Shown here: piece after piece, positions 46,429 through 56,192 of the stretch
Position numbering within the stretch: the stretch's first letter is position 1
How the letters are laid out: every line of letters begins with the position of its first letter
Source of the DNA: Richelia sinica FACHB-800
GTDB lineage: Bacteria > Cyanobacteriota > Cyanobacteriia > Cyanobacteriales > Nostocaceae
Direction of reading: 5' to 3'
NCBI RefSeq assembly: GCF_014698825.1
Contig: NZ_JACJTT010000024.1
Coordinates: forward strand, 16,453-80,452
DNA: 64,000 nt
The notes under the pieces: generated by a model
Told to the model about the DNA's origin: nothing
The model's input: the letters and a program-made list of their open reading frames with translations, nothing else
Database searches by the model: none
Translations under genes and position numbers: made by a program

Positions 46429-46512
46429 GCAATATCGGATAGTAAAAAATCCTACTCATATATTTTCTATTTCCTTGACTTGACCCTTTCAATCCTTACA
46501 TTACTGAAAACT

Positions 46513-47511
46513 ATGGCTCCTTCAACCAAACCAATTACCCCTCTGGTAACTAGCCGTTTAAATAATACTCTGCTGGTGCAACTACCATCTAAATTAACAG
46601 TGGTAGAGGCTGTGTCTTTTCGTCATTATTTTCAACAATATTTAGAAGATAGTAGTATCGAAAAAATCATTTTAGATTTTGGCCATACGACCATTATTGA
46701 TAGTAGTGGTATTGGTTCATTAATTACTAATATCAAATCAGCGAAGGCTAAAAACATTCCTTTAACTGTTTGGAGTGTCAACCCCCAAGTCAAGTTAGCG
46801 TTTTCCTTGGTTGGTTTAGACCAAATCTTGAACATTGACCCCAATACAGAAGCTATTATCCCTACAGTCAATCGCAAATTGCAGCAACGTCCACCTCTGA
46901 CCCATCCTTCCGTGCGATCGCGCGTTAAACGGACAATTGACATTGTTGGTGCTATCCTGGGGTTAGCTGTAACTGCGGCACTATTTGTACCGATAGCGAT
47001 CGCTATTAAGCTAGACAGTCCAGGCCCAATACTCTTTAGTCAAACTCGTTGTGGTTGGATGGGACGACGGTTTCGGATTTGGAAATTCCGCTCAATGGTA
47101 ACTAATGCAGAAGCTCTTAAATCTGCAATTCCCAATCAAGCTTCTGGTGCTTTTTTCAAAAATGATCACGACCCCCGCATTACCCGTGTTGGTCGTTTTC
47201 TTCGCAAAACCAGTTTAGACGAATTTCCTCAATTTTGGAATATTCTCATCGGAGATATGAGCTTAATTGGTACTCGTCCACCCACTCCAGATGAGATAGA
47301 ACAATATGAAATTCTTAATTGGCAAAGATTAGATGTCAGACCTGGATTGAGTGGGGAATGGCAAGTTAATGGTCGTTCAAAAATTCGCAATTTTGAAGAC
47401 GTAATTAAACTGGATTTACGCTACCAAGAAAATTGGAGTCTGTCCTATGACTTTCAACTCATCCTGAAAACATTTATTGTTGTCTTTAACAAGGATTCAG
47501 GTGCTGTTTAA
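46513..47511 (+). CDS. STAS domain fused to a polyprenyl-phosphate sugar phosphotransferase
   Basis: 332 residues from the ATG at 46513 (MAPSTKP); a TTG at 46480 is less likely. Residues about 1-115 are a STAS (anti-sigma-antagonist) domain with the phosphorylatable motif IDSSGIGSLI. A membrane helix follows (about 141-165), then a phosphoglycosyl transferase catalytic domain (DSPGPILFSQTRCGWMGRRF, IWKFRSM, DPRITRVGRFLRKTSLDE, PQFWNIL, SLIGTRPP, PGLSGEWQVNGRS). The catalytic half should start repeat-unit synthesis by moving sugar phosphate to undecaprenyl phosphate. With an RsbW-like kinase and free STAS protein directly downstream, regulation of the enzyme by serine phosphorylation of its own STAS domain is a testable inference. 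Confidence 0.9.
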   Translation: MAPSTKPITPLVTSRLNNTLLVQLPSKLTVVEAVSFRHYFQQYLEDSSIEKIILDFGHTTIIDSSGIGSLITNIKSAKAKNIPLTVWSVNPQVKLAFSLVGLDQILNIDPNTEAIIPTVNRKLQQRPPLTHPSVRSRVKRTIDIVGAILGLAVTAALFVPIAIAIKLDSPGPILFSQTRCGWMGRRFRIWKFRSMVTNAEALKSAIPNQASGAFFKNDHDPRITRVGRFLRKTSLDEFPQFWNILIGDMSLIGTRPPTPDEIEQYEILNWQRLDVRPGLSGEWQVNGRSKIRNFEDVIKLDLRYQENWSLSYDFQLILKTFIVVFNKDSGAV

Positions 47512-47593
47512 TCGGGATCATTCCCATTTTGCAAAATTTCACGACAAAAAATTACCAGCAGTTTAAATCTGCATACACTTTGACTAAATTTTC

Positions 47594-48058
47594 ATGGAAA
47601 CAAATTTATTGCTACAGAATTATAGATTACAAATTGCCAGTGACCTTGATGCAATGGCAGCGGTTGTTGATTGGTTTGATCAATTCAACAATGGACAAAT
47701 ACCCTATCAAGTCTGGGTAGAAGCGCAAACTGCTTTACTTGAGGGCTTTACAAATGTAGTGCGTCATGCTCACAGACACCTTAGTCCAGAAACTCTTGTT
47801 GATTTGGAAGTACAAATATCTCCCGAATATTTTCAAATTCGCATTTGGGATCAAGGGGAAATTTTTGATTTAGAAGCCGCTTTAGACCAATTCAACCAAG
47901 AAACTAGTAATCTCACATTTAATCCTTTAGACCATGAACTACAATGGGGTTGCATCTTTTTGCTTAAACTGAGAAAAGATTACGGCTGGATCATTAGTTA
48001 TACCCGTGAGCTAGACACCAGAAACTGCTTATTACTACACAAAAAATTAGCTCGGTAA
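47594..48058 (+). CDS. RsbW/SpoIIAB-like anti-sigma serine kinase
   Basis: 154 residues. GHKL ATPase domain of the HATPase_c_2 type: N-box ALLEGFTNVVRHAHR, then the IRIWDQGEIFDLEA G1-like region and the late WGCIFLLKLRKDYGWIIS segment. Family members phosphorylate STAS proteins and sequester sigma or other partners. Placed 82 bases after the STAS-sugar transferase and 111 before a free STAS gene. Confidence 0.88.
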   Translation: METNLLLQNYRLQIASDLDAMAAVVDWFDQFNNGQIPYQVWVEAQTALLEGFTNVVRHAHRHLSPETLVDLEVQISPEYFQIRIWDQGEIFDLEAALDQFNQETSNLTFNPLDHELQWGCIFLLKLRKDYGWIISYTRELDTRNCLLLHKKLAR

Positions 48059-48169
48059 TGAGCCTACATATTGGTGGACTAATTAGGGGTATTTTCCGTA
48101 ATCAATTAGTTCAAAAATCCAAGAATTTTTCCTACAACATATCGTAATATATATCTTCCCACAGAATTT

Positions 48170-48517
48170 ATGGATTTGCAAATGAAAATCATTAGACCCC
48201 AGGGAATTTTAAATAGTAAAAGCGGTAGCCAATTACTTGCAGAAATAGACGAATTAATTGGATCTGATGTGAAAACGATTTTGATTGATTTTCAAGATGT
48301 CAATTTTATGGACAGTTCTGGATTTAGCACGTTATTAATCATGCTAAAAACACTGAAAAAACACAATATGCGTTTAGTGCTTTGTTCAATTAATGAGCAA
48401 ATTAGAATGGTATTTGAGATGACTAATAGCAGCCAGATTTTTGAGGTGTTACCTAATCCAACATCATTTATTTCTACTTATAATCAGGAGGAAGTAGAAA
48501 ATGGAGTAATGGGGTAG
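48170..48517 (+). CDS. STAS-domain anti-sigma factor antagonist (RsbV-like)
   Basis: 115 residues; an internal ATG at 48182 (MKIIRPQ) may be the true start. One STAS domain with NFMDSSGFSTLLIMLKTL, where a Ser of DSSG is the usual kinase target, and IRMVFEMTNSSQIFEV at the end. It should be phosphorylated by the neighbouring RsbW-like kinase and dephosphorylated by the PP2C protein at 48643-49866. A hairpin (48559-48586) separates the convergent genes. Confidence 0.9.
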   Translation: MDLQMKIIRPQGILNSKSGSQLLAEIDELIGSDVKTILIDFQDVNFMDSSGFSTLLIMLKTLKKHNMRLVLCSINEQIRMVFEMTNSSQIFEVLPNPTSFISTYNQEEVENGVMG

Positions 48518-48558
48518 AGAGTTTAGAAATATCTGCGTTTTCAATTTCTAGCTGTATT

Positions 48559-48586
48559 GGTGCGTTAAGTATTGCTATAACGCACC
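48559..48586. terminator. perfect hairpin between convergent genes (GGTGCGTTA family)
   Basis: GGTGCGTTA (48559-48567) and TAACGCACC (48578-48586), nine perfect pairs around a 10-base loop, between the STAS gene and the convergent PP2C gene. It could act from both sides. The same dispersed element recurs at 33237-33264. Confidence 0.6.
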
Positions 48587-48642
48587 CTATAATTTCAGCA
48601 TGATTAAATCCTATTTATAATAGTGCAATACAGCAATTAACT

Positions 48643-49866
48643 TTAGGTAAATTTTATTTCCAATAAAGAGCAATCATCAGTAAATCCTTTACTACCAGTA
48701 GCAGTTTTAATTTCTGCCAATATTTGGTCTAAATCCATGGATTTGTGATGACTATTTGCCAATAAATTCATAAAATCATTCAGTTTCCATAAATTACCAT
48801 TGGGTTGTTCTACTTCATAAACTCCATCGCTAAAAACATAGACTTTACTGGATGATTGCACCTCACAAACAGAATTTTTGTATTCTATTTCTGCAAAGGC
48901 TCCAATAGGCATACTAGGAGTAATTAACTGTTTGATATCTATACTAGAATCTGTTAATTGTGACACTAATAAAGCGGGTGGGTGACCGGCTGTGGAATAG
49001 GTGATTTGAGAGGAAGTACGATTAAACACTCCATACCAAATAGTAAAGTAACGAGCATTATGTTTCTCCATGTTGAAAATCTGATTCAACGCATTGAGAA
49101 CTTCCGCCGGTTGATGAAAATCTGCCGGGAGAAGATTGGGAGAGCGTAATAAATTATGCACAGAAATAGAAGGTAGTGCAGCAGCTAATCCATGTCCAGA
49201 AACATCCAACAGATAAATCACTAAGTTATCTGCATCTAACCAATAGTAATCAAAGCAATCACCTCCTAATTGATGTGAGGGAAAAAACCGATAATTGATA
49301 TTTACTAATCCTGACATTGGTTCAGGTAAAATAGATGTCACATATTCAGCCGCTTCATGCAATTCGGTTTCTAAAAGCTGTTTTTGAATTTGTAGGTCTT
49401 TTGCTAATCTGAGTAGTTCTTGATTACTTTGATATAATCTCAGTCCGGCCCGAACTCGTGCTTTCAGTTCACTGATTTCAATTGGTTTACTTAAAAAATC
49501 ATCTGCACCATTATCTAACCCTTCAACCTTGTCTTCAACGGTTGTACGTGCTGTGAGTAGGATAAAAAAGGTTGTTGATAAAGACGGTTCAGATTTAATC
49601 ACACGGCATACTTCCAGACCATCCATTTCATCCATCAGCCAATCACAAATAATCACAGCAGGATGATGCTGATAAGCTTGTTCTATACCTTGTTTACCAT
49701 TAGAAGCGAGGATGACTTCATACCCTTGTCCTTGTAGTGCTTGTTTAAGAACTATTTGGACAATCCTATCATCATCAATCACTAAAATTTTGATAGGAGA
49801 ATTGGTTGTGTTAATCATTATTTCGTCTGTTTGCTTGTTTAAATGAGTATGTTTGAGCTTTAACAT
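48643..49866 (-). CDS. response regulator-PP2C (RsbU/SpoIIE-type) phosphatase
   Basis: 407 residues from ATG 49866; a second ATG at 49818 (MINTTNSP) begins just before the receiver domain and may be real. Receiver (about 25-140): ILVIDDDRIVQ, phospho-acceptor Asp in ICDWLMDEMDG, LLTART and the Lys in LSKPIE. A short coiled coil follows (about 150-175), then a PP2C/SpoIIE domain (about 190-405) with metal-binding GGDCFDYYW, LLDVSGHGLAAALPS, TAGHPPALL and FTDDCSLLE. Dephosphorylation of STAS proteins under control of an upstream histidine kinase is the standard role. Convergent with the RsbV/RsbW genes, completing a partner switch. Confidence 0.9.
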   Translation of the reverse strand: MLKLKHTHLNKQTDEIMINTTNSPIKILVIDDDRIVQIVLKQALQGQGYEVILASNGKQGIEQAYQHHPAVIICDWLMDEMDGLEVCRVIKSEPSLSTTFFILLTARTTVEDKVEGLDNGADDFLSKPIEISELKARVRAGLRLYQSNQELLRLAKDLQIQKQLLETELHEAAEYVTSILPEPMSGLVNINYRFFPSHQLGGDCFDYYWLDADNLVIYLLDVSGHGLAAALPSISVHNLLRSPNLLPADFHQPAEVLNALNQIFNMEKHNARYFTIWYGVFNRTSSQITYSTAGHPPALLVSQLTDSSIDIKQLITPSMPIGAFAEIEYKNSVCEVQSSSKVYVFSDGVYEVEQPNGNLWKLNDFMNLLANSHHKSMDLDQILAEIKTATGSKGFTDDCSLLEIKFT

Positions 49867-50141
49867 ATGCGATTCTATTTGAAAACAAAATTACTACAAA
49901 AAACGCAATACTTTTACAGTAATTAGTAAATAGATACACCTGATTGATAAAATTGTATGCCTACAAATTTAACCTGCAATACCTAATTAAATTATACATT
50001 TTAAATACCTTGCTCGATTTTTATGGTGAAAAATTTAAGGGAATATATATAATTTCTGGTCAATCAAAGAAATTCAATACATTAAAAAACAAAATAGATT
50101 AATTTCTGTTGCTATTGCCTTAGATAAAACATGCTGTAAAT

Positions 50142-53100
50142 TTACATTTCACAATTCATTTGTAAAATCTCAAGAGCCGCGATGACATTTTGATATTCAC
50201 TTTCTAACTGACTAACTAGACTAGAGATTTGCTCTAATGAATGTGCTGGTGTGATGTATTCCAAAGTTTCGCAGAGATTACCCAAGTTAACTGCACCGAT
50301 ACTTACACTAGGCGATCGCAAAGCATGGGCAGATTTTTTCAGGTTGGCTAAGTTCTCAGCGGCCAAAGCAGAATTAATTTCCTGTATAGTAGCTGGGGTA
50401 TCTTCCCGATATACTCGAATCAATTCGGCAATTAGGCGATCGCCCTCACTTCCTGCCATCGCCCGTAATTCCTCTAATATGCTGGTGTCAATAGGTAATT
50501 GTTGATGCTCACTTGGTAATACCACTTCCTGTGAAGTTTCATTCCCTTGATGCTGAAGCCCATAGCGTTGCAAAGCTGCTACTAATGCTTCTACACTAAT
50601 CGGCTTAGTAATGTAATCATTCATGCCGATACCCAAGCTTTTTTGACGGTCTTCTAGACGTGAGTAAGCCGTCATGGCAATAATCCAAGGTTGAGCATCA
50701 GGTGACAAGTCTCCACGAATACGCAAAGTTGTTTCCCACCCATCCATTTCTGGCATCTGGATATCCATCAACACCACATTATAAAGTTGCCGTTGTAAAG
50801 CAGCTAAAGCCTCCTGTCCATCATTGGCAATATCTGCTCGATAACCCAAACAATTGAGCATTTGCAGCGCAATTTTCTGATTAACTAAGATATCCTCAAC
50901 TAAAAGAATCTTCAGGGGTAAAGTTTCCCCTAACTTAGTCTCAATGGCAGGTAAATCAGGCTTTGGTAATCGAGAGTAAGAGGGAATAATCGATTGGTCA
51001 CTTACATGATTCAACCAGCTACCACGTACAATTTGTAACAGGGTATTGCATAGCTGGTATTGACGCACAGGCTTATGTAAAAAAGCCGTAAATTCAGCCG
51101 CAATCTGTTTGACTTCTAGAGTGTGTTTCCCCCTGGAACTCAACATTACCAAAGGTAAACCTTGTTGCTGGGGAATAGCACGAATTTTCGCTGTCAGATC
51201 CAGGGCATTAAACTTAGGGCTGTCAATATCGAGGATGGCTACAGCAAACGGTTGTTGTTGTCCCAGACATTGGAGAATTTGCTCCTCCGATTCCCCCCCT
51301 TGGACATCTAACCCTAAACTTTGTAGTTGCCAGGTTAAGCATTGTCTCAAATTTCCATTACCAACACCTAAAAGTAAACGTTGACCAACCAGTTCTGGAT
51401 CAACAGTTGGGGAATTATCAGTATCTGAAGCCGATAAAATCACAGTGAAATAGAAAGTAGAACCTTGATCAGCTTCACTTTCTACCCACATTTTCCCCCC
51501 CATAATCTCACACAGACGCTTACTGATCGCTAGTCCTAAACCCGTACCACCATAACGTCTAGTTGTCGAGACATCCACCTGACTAAAAGGTTTGAAGAGA
51601 CGATGCAAGCGATCGCGAGGAATGCCAATTCCTGTATCTCTAACCGCAAATTGCAACTCATAGCGACCATGACAAACTAACTGCCGTGCAGTCATCGTGA
51701 TTGCCACTTCACCTATATTTGTAAACTTCACTCCATTACTAATTAAATTCCAAAGAATTTGGCGCAACCTGGTAATATCACCAATAATATCTGTGGGTAC
51801 ACCCGCGTCTATTTGGTACATTAATTCAATGCCTTTAGCAGCAGCTTGGGGAGCCAATAAATCCAGAGCTTCTTCCACACATAGACGTAAATCAAAAGGC
51901 TGGTCTTCTAACTCTAAATTGCCAGATTCAATCTTAGAGAAATCGAGAATATCATTAATAATTGTCAGTAAAGCATTGCTACTATTACGAATAGTTTCTA
52001 CACAGTCCAGTTGCTCGGAATTTAAAGCAGTATCTAACAGCATTCCACTCATACCAATAATGGCATTCATGGGAGTACGAATTTCATGACTCATAGTGGT
52101 TAGAAAATTACTTTTAGCCATATTGGCAGTTTCCGCTGCTTGCTTGGCTAAATTTAGCTCTTCATTTTGCATCGCTAACAGATTAGCTTGATGGGTTTCT
52201 TGAGCTAGTAACTGCGCTTGGGTAAGGGCAACACCCATTTGGTCTGCCAGATGTTGGAGCAAATCTAATTCTAATTCAGTCCACTGGTGAGGACGATAGC
52301 TAGTGCTACCTACACATTGAAAAACAATTAATAATCCCCATACATCTTCCCGAATTAAAATCGGGACAATGACATTAGCTTTCACCTGAAACTGGCGTAA
52401 ACAATCCACATAACAAGCTGGAAATTGATTTTCCTCCTCATCAGAAATCACAGTCATTTGCTTGTGATCATATAAATTGTGGTAAATATCCAGAAGACAA
52501 GAATTATGAATATTTTCCCCCATGATGTTTAATATTTCTGGAGTTACTGCCTGTTGCACTACTTGACCAGTACCATCAGAGTTGATTTGGAAGATCACAA
52601 CCCGATCAGCCTGCAAAATTCGCTGTACTTCTGTTACCGTGGTTTGCAGAATTTTCTCTACTTGCAAAGACTGACGAATTTTTTCCGTGATTTGCTTGGA
52701 CAACAACGCCCGTTCATATTGCTGTGTCACTACTGCTTCTGCTTGTTTACGTTCAGTAATATCGCTATATTTCCACAGATGACCATATAATTTTTGGTTA
52801 ACCCAAATAGGTATATAGTTTTGTTCCAAAACCCGCCCATCTTGCAACTGCCATTCTTGATCCAGAATAATTTGATTTTTGCTAATTATTTCGTCAACAT
52901 TTACCTGAAATTTGTCTGGTTCAACAAATAGTTGTTGACCTGTCTGGATAACTTGCCGACAATCCTGACCTGCTAATGTTTGTGCATCTACAGGTATGTT
53001 AAACAATTGACAAAATTCTTGATTAGCTAAAATAATTTGTCGATTTTCATCTTCTAATAACACACCACCCTGTAAACTTTGAATGACCGTTTTCAAGATT

Positions 53101-53630
53101 GATGCTGTGGCCCGTAATTCAGAACGCTGAGATGTGAGTTTAGCAGTCAGTTTTTTAGCATCTGCTAGGGCTGAATTTTTAGCTTGTAAAAGCAATAAAT
53201 AATCGGCAACAGAATCGTAGAGAGGAAAATCATCAAGATGCAAATCTAGTTTTTGCAAATCTCCAACATCAGTCATCCAGGGAGAACCAAGAAACATCAG
53301 ATGATTAGATGCTGCCAAATGTACCATCTGTCCCTTTAGCTGCATTTCTTGATGATGAGATTGCAAAAGAAATAGGGAATGTGTTTGTTGACAAATATCT
53401 GCAAACTTGACTGAACAGTGAGGACGACTGATCCGAAAATGTTCCTCTATCGAACTACCAACTATGACCACTGGTTTCAGAATCCGCTGAATTACAGCAC
53501 CAGCTTGGACAATCTGCATATTTTGATCCATCACTAGATGAAAAGGAAACAAGATTGCAAATTGTTCGGGGTCAAGACTAAATTTTTGTGGTTCAATCCC
53601 CTGTTCTCTGGTCATAGGTTTGAGAATCAT
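50142..53630 (-). CDS. hybrid histidine kinase with HNOBA-type sensor region
   Basis: About 1162 residues from the ATG at 53630; ATG 53615 and 53663 are alternatives, and all overlap the H-NOX gene end. Domains in order: HNOBA-like ([17 protein letters not shown]) followed by coiled coil; PAS (about 190-310); GAF (about 325-480); coiled coil; HisKA ([15 protein letters not shown]); HATPase_c ([29 protein letters not shown]); a degenerate receiver ([15 protein letters not shown]); a canonical receiver ([29 protein letters not shown]); and an HPt domain with the His in KKSAHALRS. Gene order with H-NOX means the kinase is probably controlled by nitric oxide bound to H-NOX. No DNA-binding output; signals presumably leave via HPt. 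Confidence 0.93.
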   Translation of the reverse strand: MILKPMTREQGIEPQKFSLDPEQFAILFPFHLVMDQNMQIVQAGAVIQRILKPVVIVGSSIEEHFRISRPHCSVKFADICQQTHSLFLLQSHHQEMQLKGQMVHLAASNHLMFLGSPWMTDVGDLQKLDLHLDDFPLYDSVADYLLLLQAKNSALADAKKLTAKLTSQRSELRATASILKTVIQSLQGGVLLEDENRQIILANQEFCQLFNIPVDAQTLAGQDCRQVIQTGQQLFVEPDKFQVNVDEIISKNQIILDQEWQLQDGRVLEQNYIPIWVNQKLYGHLWKYSDITERKQAEAVVTQQYERALLSKQITEKIRQSLQVEKILQTTVTEVQRILQADRVVIFQINSDGTGQVVQQAVTPEILNIMGENIHNSCLLDIYHNLYDHKQMTVISDEEENQFPACYVDCLRQFQVKANVIVPILIREDVWGLLIVFQCVGSTSYRPHQWTELELDLLQHLADQMGVALTQAQLLAQETHQANLLAMQNEELNLAKQAAETANMAKSNFLTTMSHEIRTPMNAIIGMSGMLLDTALNSEQLDCVETIRNSSNALLTIINDILDFSKIESGNLELEDQPFDLRLCVEEALDLLAPQAAAKGIELMYQIDAGVPTDIIGDITRLRQILWNLISNGVKFTNIGEVAITMTARQLVCHGRYELQFAVRDTGIGIPRDRLHRLFKPFSQVDVSTTRRYGGTGLGLAISKRLCEIMGGKMWVESEADQGSTFYFTVILSASDTDNSPTVDPELVGQRLLLGVGNGNLRQCLTWQLQSLGLDVQGGESEEQILQCLGQQQPFAVAILDIDSPKFNALDLTAKIRAIPQQQGLPLVMLSSRGKHTLEVKQIAAEFTAFLHKPVRQYQLCNTLLQIVRGSWLNHVSDQSIIPSYSRLPKPDLPAIETKLGETLPLKILLVEDILVNQKIALQMLNCLGYRADIANDGQEALAALQRQLYNVVLMDIQMPEMDGWETTLRIRGDLSPDAQPWIIAMTAYSRLEDRQKSLGIGMNDYITKPISVEALVAALQRYGLQHQGNETSQEVVLPSEHQQLPIDTSILEELRAMAGSEGDRLIAELIRVYREDTPATIQEINSALAAENLANLKKSAHALRSPSVSIGAVNLGNLCETLEYITPAHSLEQISSLVSQLESEYQNVIAALEILQMNCEM

Positions 53631-54174
53631 CGTATTCAATAGAGAAAATATCGTGAGACGCACCCTGTTCTCGAAAACTGATTTGAGTCACATCTACCTT
53701 GGTATGAAAGCGTTTTCCCAGTCCGTGGAGTAAACCAATCACCATTGGTGCTAAACCCTGGCGAGTAGATTGATAGTGGAGTTCCATCGACTTGTCGCTG
53801 GTGTGTTCGCAATCAAAGGCAGGGGGACGGAGTTGGGGGAAACTCAATCCTACTCGTGCGTGTAGGTTGTCGAGATTTTCCACAAATTGCCCTAAAGATT
53901 TACCAGCACTAGCTAGCAGTTCTCCATACCCTTCTTCGGCAGTGTATGTTACCCAGTATTCCCCAAAAGCCTGTAATATTGCTTCCGTTTCCATACCCAA
54001 AACATCACAAGCAGCTGCGACCAAACGATAGGTAATATCATCGGTATAAGCATCCATACCTACGAAAAAATCTATGTCTTCTAATTCTGCTTTTTGCTTG
54101 ATGATTTCCCAGGTCTCTTCACCATGGTGTTTGCAAATCATGTCTTGAATTGCTTTGTTCACTAGACCATACAT
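53593..54174 (-). CDS. H-NOX heme protein, nitric oxide/oxygen sensor
   Basis: 193 residues. A stand-alone H-NOX domain starting [10 protein letters not shown]. The heme-ligand His is His105 ([11 protein letters not shown]), and the porphyrin-propionate motif Y-x-S-x-R is Tyr134-Gln-Ser136-Thr-Arg138 (HYQSTRQGL). LRPPAF provides the conserved Pro region. The distal pocket has no obvious Tyr in the oxygen-binding position, so NO sensing is more likely, as for the Nostoc homologue. Its 3' end overlaps the hybrid kinase gene, an arrangement also known in Nostoc. Confidence 0.95.
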   Translation of the reverse strand: MYGLVNKAIQDMICKHHGEETWEIIKQKAELEDIDFFVGMDAYTDDITYRLVAAACDVLGMETEAILQAFGEYWVTYTAEEGYGELLASAGKSLGQFVENLDNLHARVGLSFPQLRPPAFDCEHTSDKSMELHYQSTRQGLAPMVIGLLHGLGKRFHTKVDVTQISFREQGASHDIFSIEYDDSQTYDQRTGD

Positions 54175-54657
54175 TGATTTAGCTCCTAAGTAATGATTTG
54201 TACATGCAAAAAATTCTTGTCTTGATGAGTATTTTGAGAATCTAAGTTGAGCAATTACCTATGTGATACCAACTTGATTGAGTGGTAGGAATGTATTTAC
54301 GCTTCCAGTTCAATTGAAAAACCAAATCAATACTTTTGTTGGGTGGGATATGAAACTAAGTAAACTTGTCTATGGAGGAGATAACAATCATGGTGGCTAT
54401 GCTACCTTGTTTCCACCAATGTATCCCCATACCCCTACACCCCCACACCCCTGACTCCTCTTGACGGGACAGAAGCGGAAAATGTTATAACGGCATCAGG
54501 TGATGGATGCAAAAAGGGAAACACTATCAATAGCTAGTTATTTATTCTGGGAAAGAGTTAAACTTGGCTGTGAAAGGAAATCCTGAGCAACTGCACGCAG
54601 TATATCGGTGATGCTAATACAAGCACGGCTGACAATTTTTAAGCAGGTGGGTCAAGA
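54175..54657. other. intergenic region between H-NOX and coiled-coil genes
   Basis: 483 bases. Contains a C-rich run of CCCCTACACCCC/CCACACCCC type near 54426-54452 (dispersed in cyanobacteria) and a GTA-N8-TAC match at 54190-54203 with no suitably spaced -10 box. No gene found. Confidence 0.5.
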
Positions 54658-56142
54658 GTGATGAATATAGCTGACTCCTCGGAAGATAGCACTGTAATAG
54701 AAACCCAAAATTCTGCTCATCCGCCACAGTTGGAGCAGACAAATTGTCCTTTCTACTCAGTCCTCCCAGATAGTGGTTACTCTATTATCAACGTCCCCAT
54801 CCTCCAGCCAGCCCCAGAACAACATAACCTAGCGATAGTTATGGAGAATTCAGAAGATAGCACTCGATTAGATTGGGTTGCAGAACCTGATAGTGAACAA
54901 CAAGCACAGGTAAATTCCGAATTTCAACAAATGTTGACTTTAAATGAAGAGTTAAGGCAGGCTAATAGCGATTTATACACGCAAGTAGAACACCTAAAAA
55001 CAGAGTTAGCAGAGGCGGAAAAGATTTTTCAGTGGCAAAAAACTCGTTCTAGTGTCACTGAGTCGATCTTTGAGCAACAAAATCAAGAGCTTGCTGCTGC
55101 TCAGGAACAAATTCGCTTATTATCGGAAAATTTAGAAAGTGCCCGTCAAACGGTGCAGCATCAAGAAATATATATTGATACCTATAAATCCCAATTACAA
55201 ATTAGCCAACAACGCATTGCCCAATTGGAGCGGGAATGTTCTTCGTTACAAACTAACTATACTGAACAATCTCAACAGTTATTACATCTAGAAAACACCT
55301 GTCGTGAGTTGCGTGCGAGATTAATGCGCCAACAGCGTCAAACTTTACAATTCAAAGCAGCCTTAGAAAAGTGTTTAGAAACATCTATTCCTCAGGAATC
55401 AAGCGAATATCCTTCCGGGATTCCAGACATACATAAAAAACATAGTCGATTTTCTCAAAAGGCGCGATCGCTCTTTCCCAATGCCCAACCCATTAAACCT
55501 TGGTCAGCAGAACCAGAACTAGAAACCAATCCCCTCAGCAATTCTTGGGTTGAACCTTCCACACCCCCCCTCGATACCAACTCTGCTACTGTTACTCCTC
55601 CTGTTTCCGAACCCCATACATCACCTTCACCTAGTCCCTCACCCCAGGTCAGCGAATTAGCAGCTGATTCCGAAATTTTTACAGCAGAAAGTGTCTCGCA
55701 CCTGAATCAGCAAATAGATAGTCTGATTCAAATGTTTTTTGTTTCTCAATCACCATCCTCTCCCACGGAGTCTGTGCCTCCACAGGCTGAGGAAACATTA
55801 ATTGTGGATCATGCTGTAGCTGCTGAAAAGGAAGAGGAACCACAAACCCCAATTGTAGAGATACCCGACCATACTCACCATTCCTCACCATCTAATCAGA
55901 CTGTTTCTGTTGTCAATGAGCCTATTATTCTCTCGACTCAACCAGAACCCCAGAATATGACCGTAGAACTTGAGGATTATTGGTTAGATACCTCAACCGC
56001 TACACCACCAATATCAACAACTGAGGCAATTCCAGATAGTTACTCACCTTCTCCCTTGATTTATCCAGATCGTCCACCCAAGGGCCGCAAGTCTTTAGCA
56101 TCTGTGGAATTACCAAATTTTCGTCGTCCGCAGATGAAATAG
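54658..56142 (+). CDS. coiled-coil protein of unknown function
   Basis: 494 residues. After a disordered acidic N-terminal section (to about 80) comes a strong coiled coil (about 82-245; Gln/Glu/Leu-rich with heptads around QVEHLKTELAEAEKI). The C-terminal half is Pro/Ser/Thr-rich and low in complexity, with a basic tail (RPPKGRKSLASVELPNFRRP). No enzyme motif, signal peptide or membrane helix. It may be a scaffold or polarity-type protein; the function is not known. Divergent from H-NOX and convergent with the FAD protein. Confidence 0.75.
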   Translation: MMNIADSSEDSTVIETQNSAHPPQLEQTNCPFYSVLPDSGYSIINVPILQPAPEQHNLAIVMENSEDSTRLDWVAEPDSEQQAQVNSEFQQMLTLNEELRQANSDLYTQVEHLKTELAEAEKIFQWQKTRSSVTESIFEQQNQELAAAQEQIRLLSENLESARQTVQHQEIYIDTYKSQLQISQQRIAQLERECSSLQTNYTEQSQQLLHLENTCRELRARLMRQQRQTLQFKAALEKCLETSIPQESSEYPSGIPDIHKKHSRFSQKARSLFPNAQPIKPWSAEPELETNPLSNSWVEPSTPPLDTNSATVTPPVSEPHTSPSPSPSPQVSELAADSEIFTAESVSHLNQQIDSLIQMFFVSQSPSSPTESVPPQAEETLIVDHAVAAEKEEEPQTPIVEIPDHTHHSSPSNQTVSVVNEPIILSTQPEPQNMTVELEDYWLDTSTATPPISTTEAIPDSYSPSPLIYPDRPPKGRKSLASVELPNFRRPQMK

Positions 56143-56159
56143 CCATAGCAACTTAGGAA

Positions 56160-56184
56160 GACTACTTACCAATGGTAAGTAGTC
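56160..56184. terminator. perfect hairpin between convergent genes
   Basis: GACTACTTACC (56160-56170) pairs with GGTAAGTAGTC (56174-56184), an 11-bp stem with an AAT loop, 18 bases past the coiled-coil gene stop and nine before the FAD gene stop. No T-run; it is positioned to serve both genes. Confidence 0.6.
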
Positions 56185-56192
56185 TGATGAAA

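Noticed and set aside
35453..48517. The locus as the heterocyst envelope polysaccharide (HEP) island
   Set aside because: The gene set (OPX, Wzz-like, flippase, pyruvyl transferase, STAS-fused transferase) does not match the hepA/hepC arrangement I know; no evidence ties it to heterocysts.
54190..54203. GTA-N8-TAC match upstream of the H-NOX gene
   Set aside because: Lies 16 bases from the H-NOX ATG with no -10 box at the right distance in either direction; several chance matches are expected in 64 kb.
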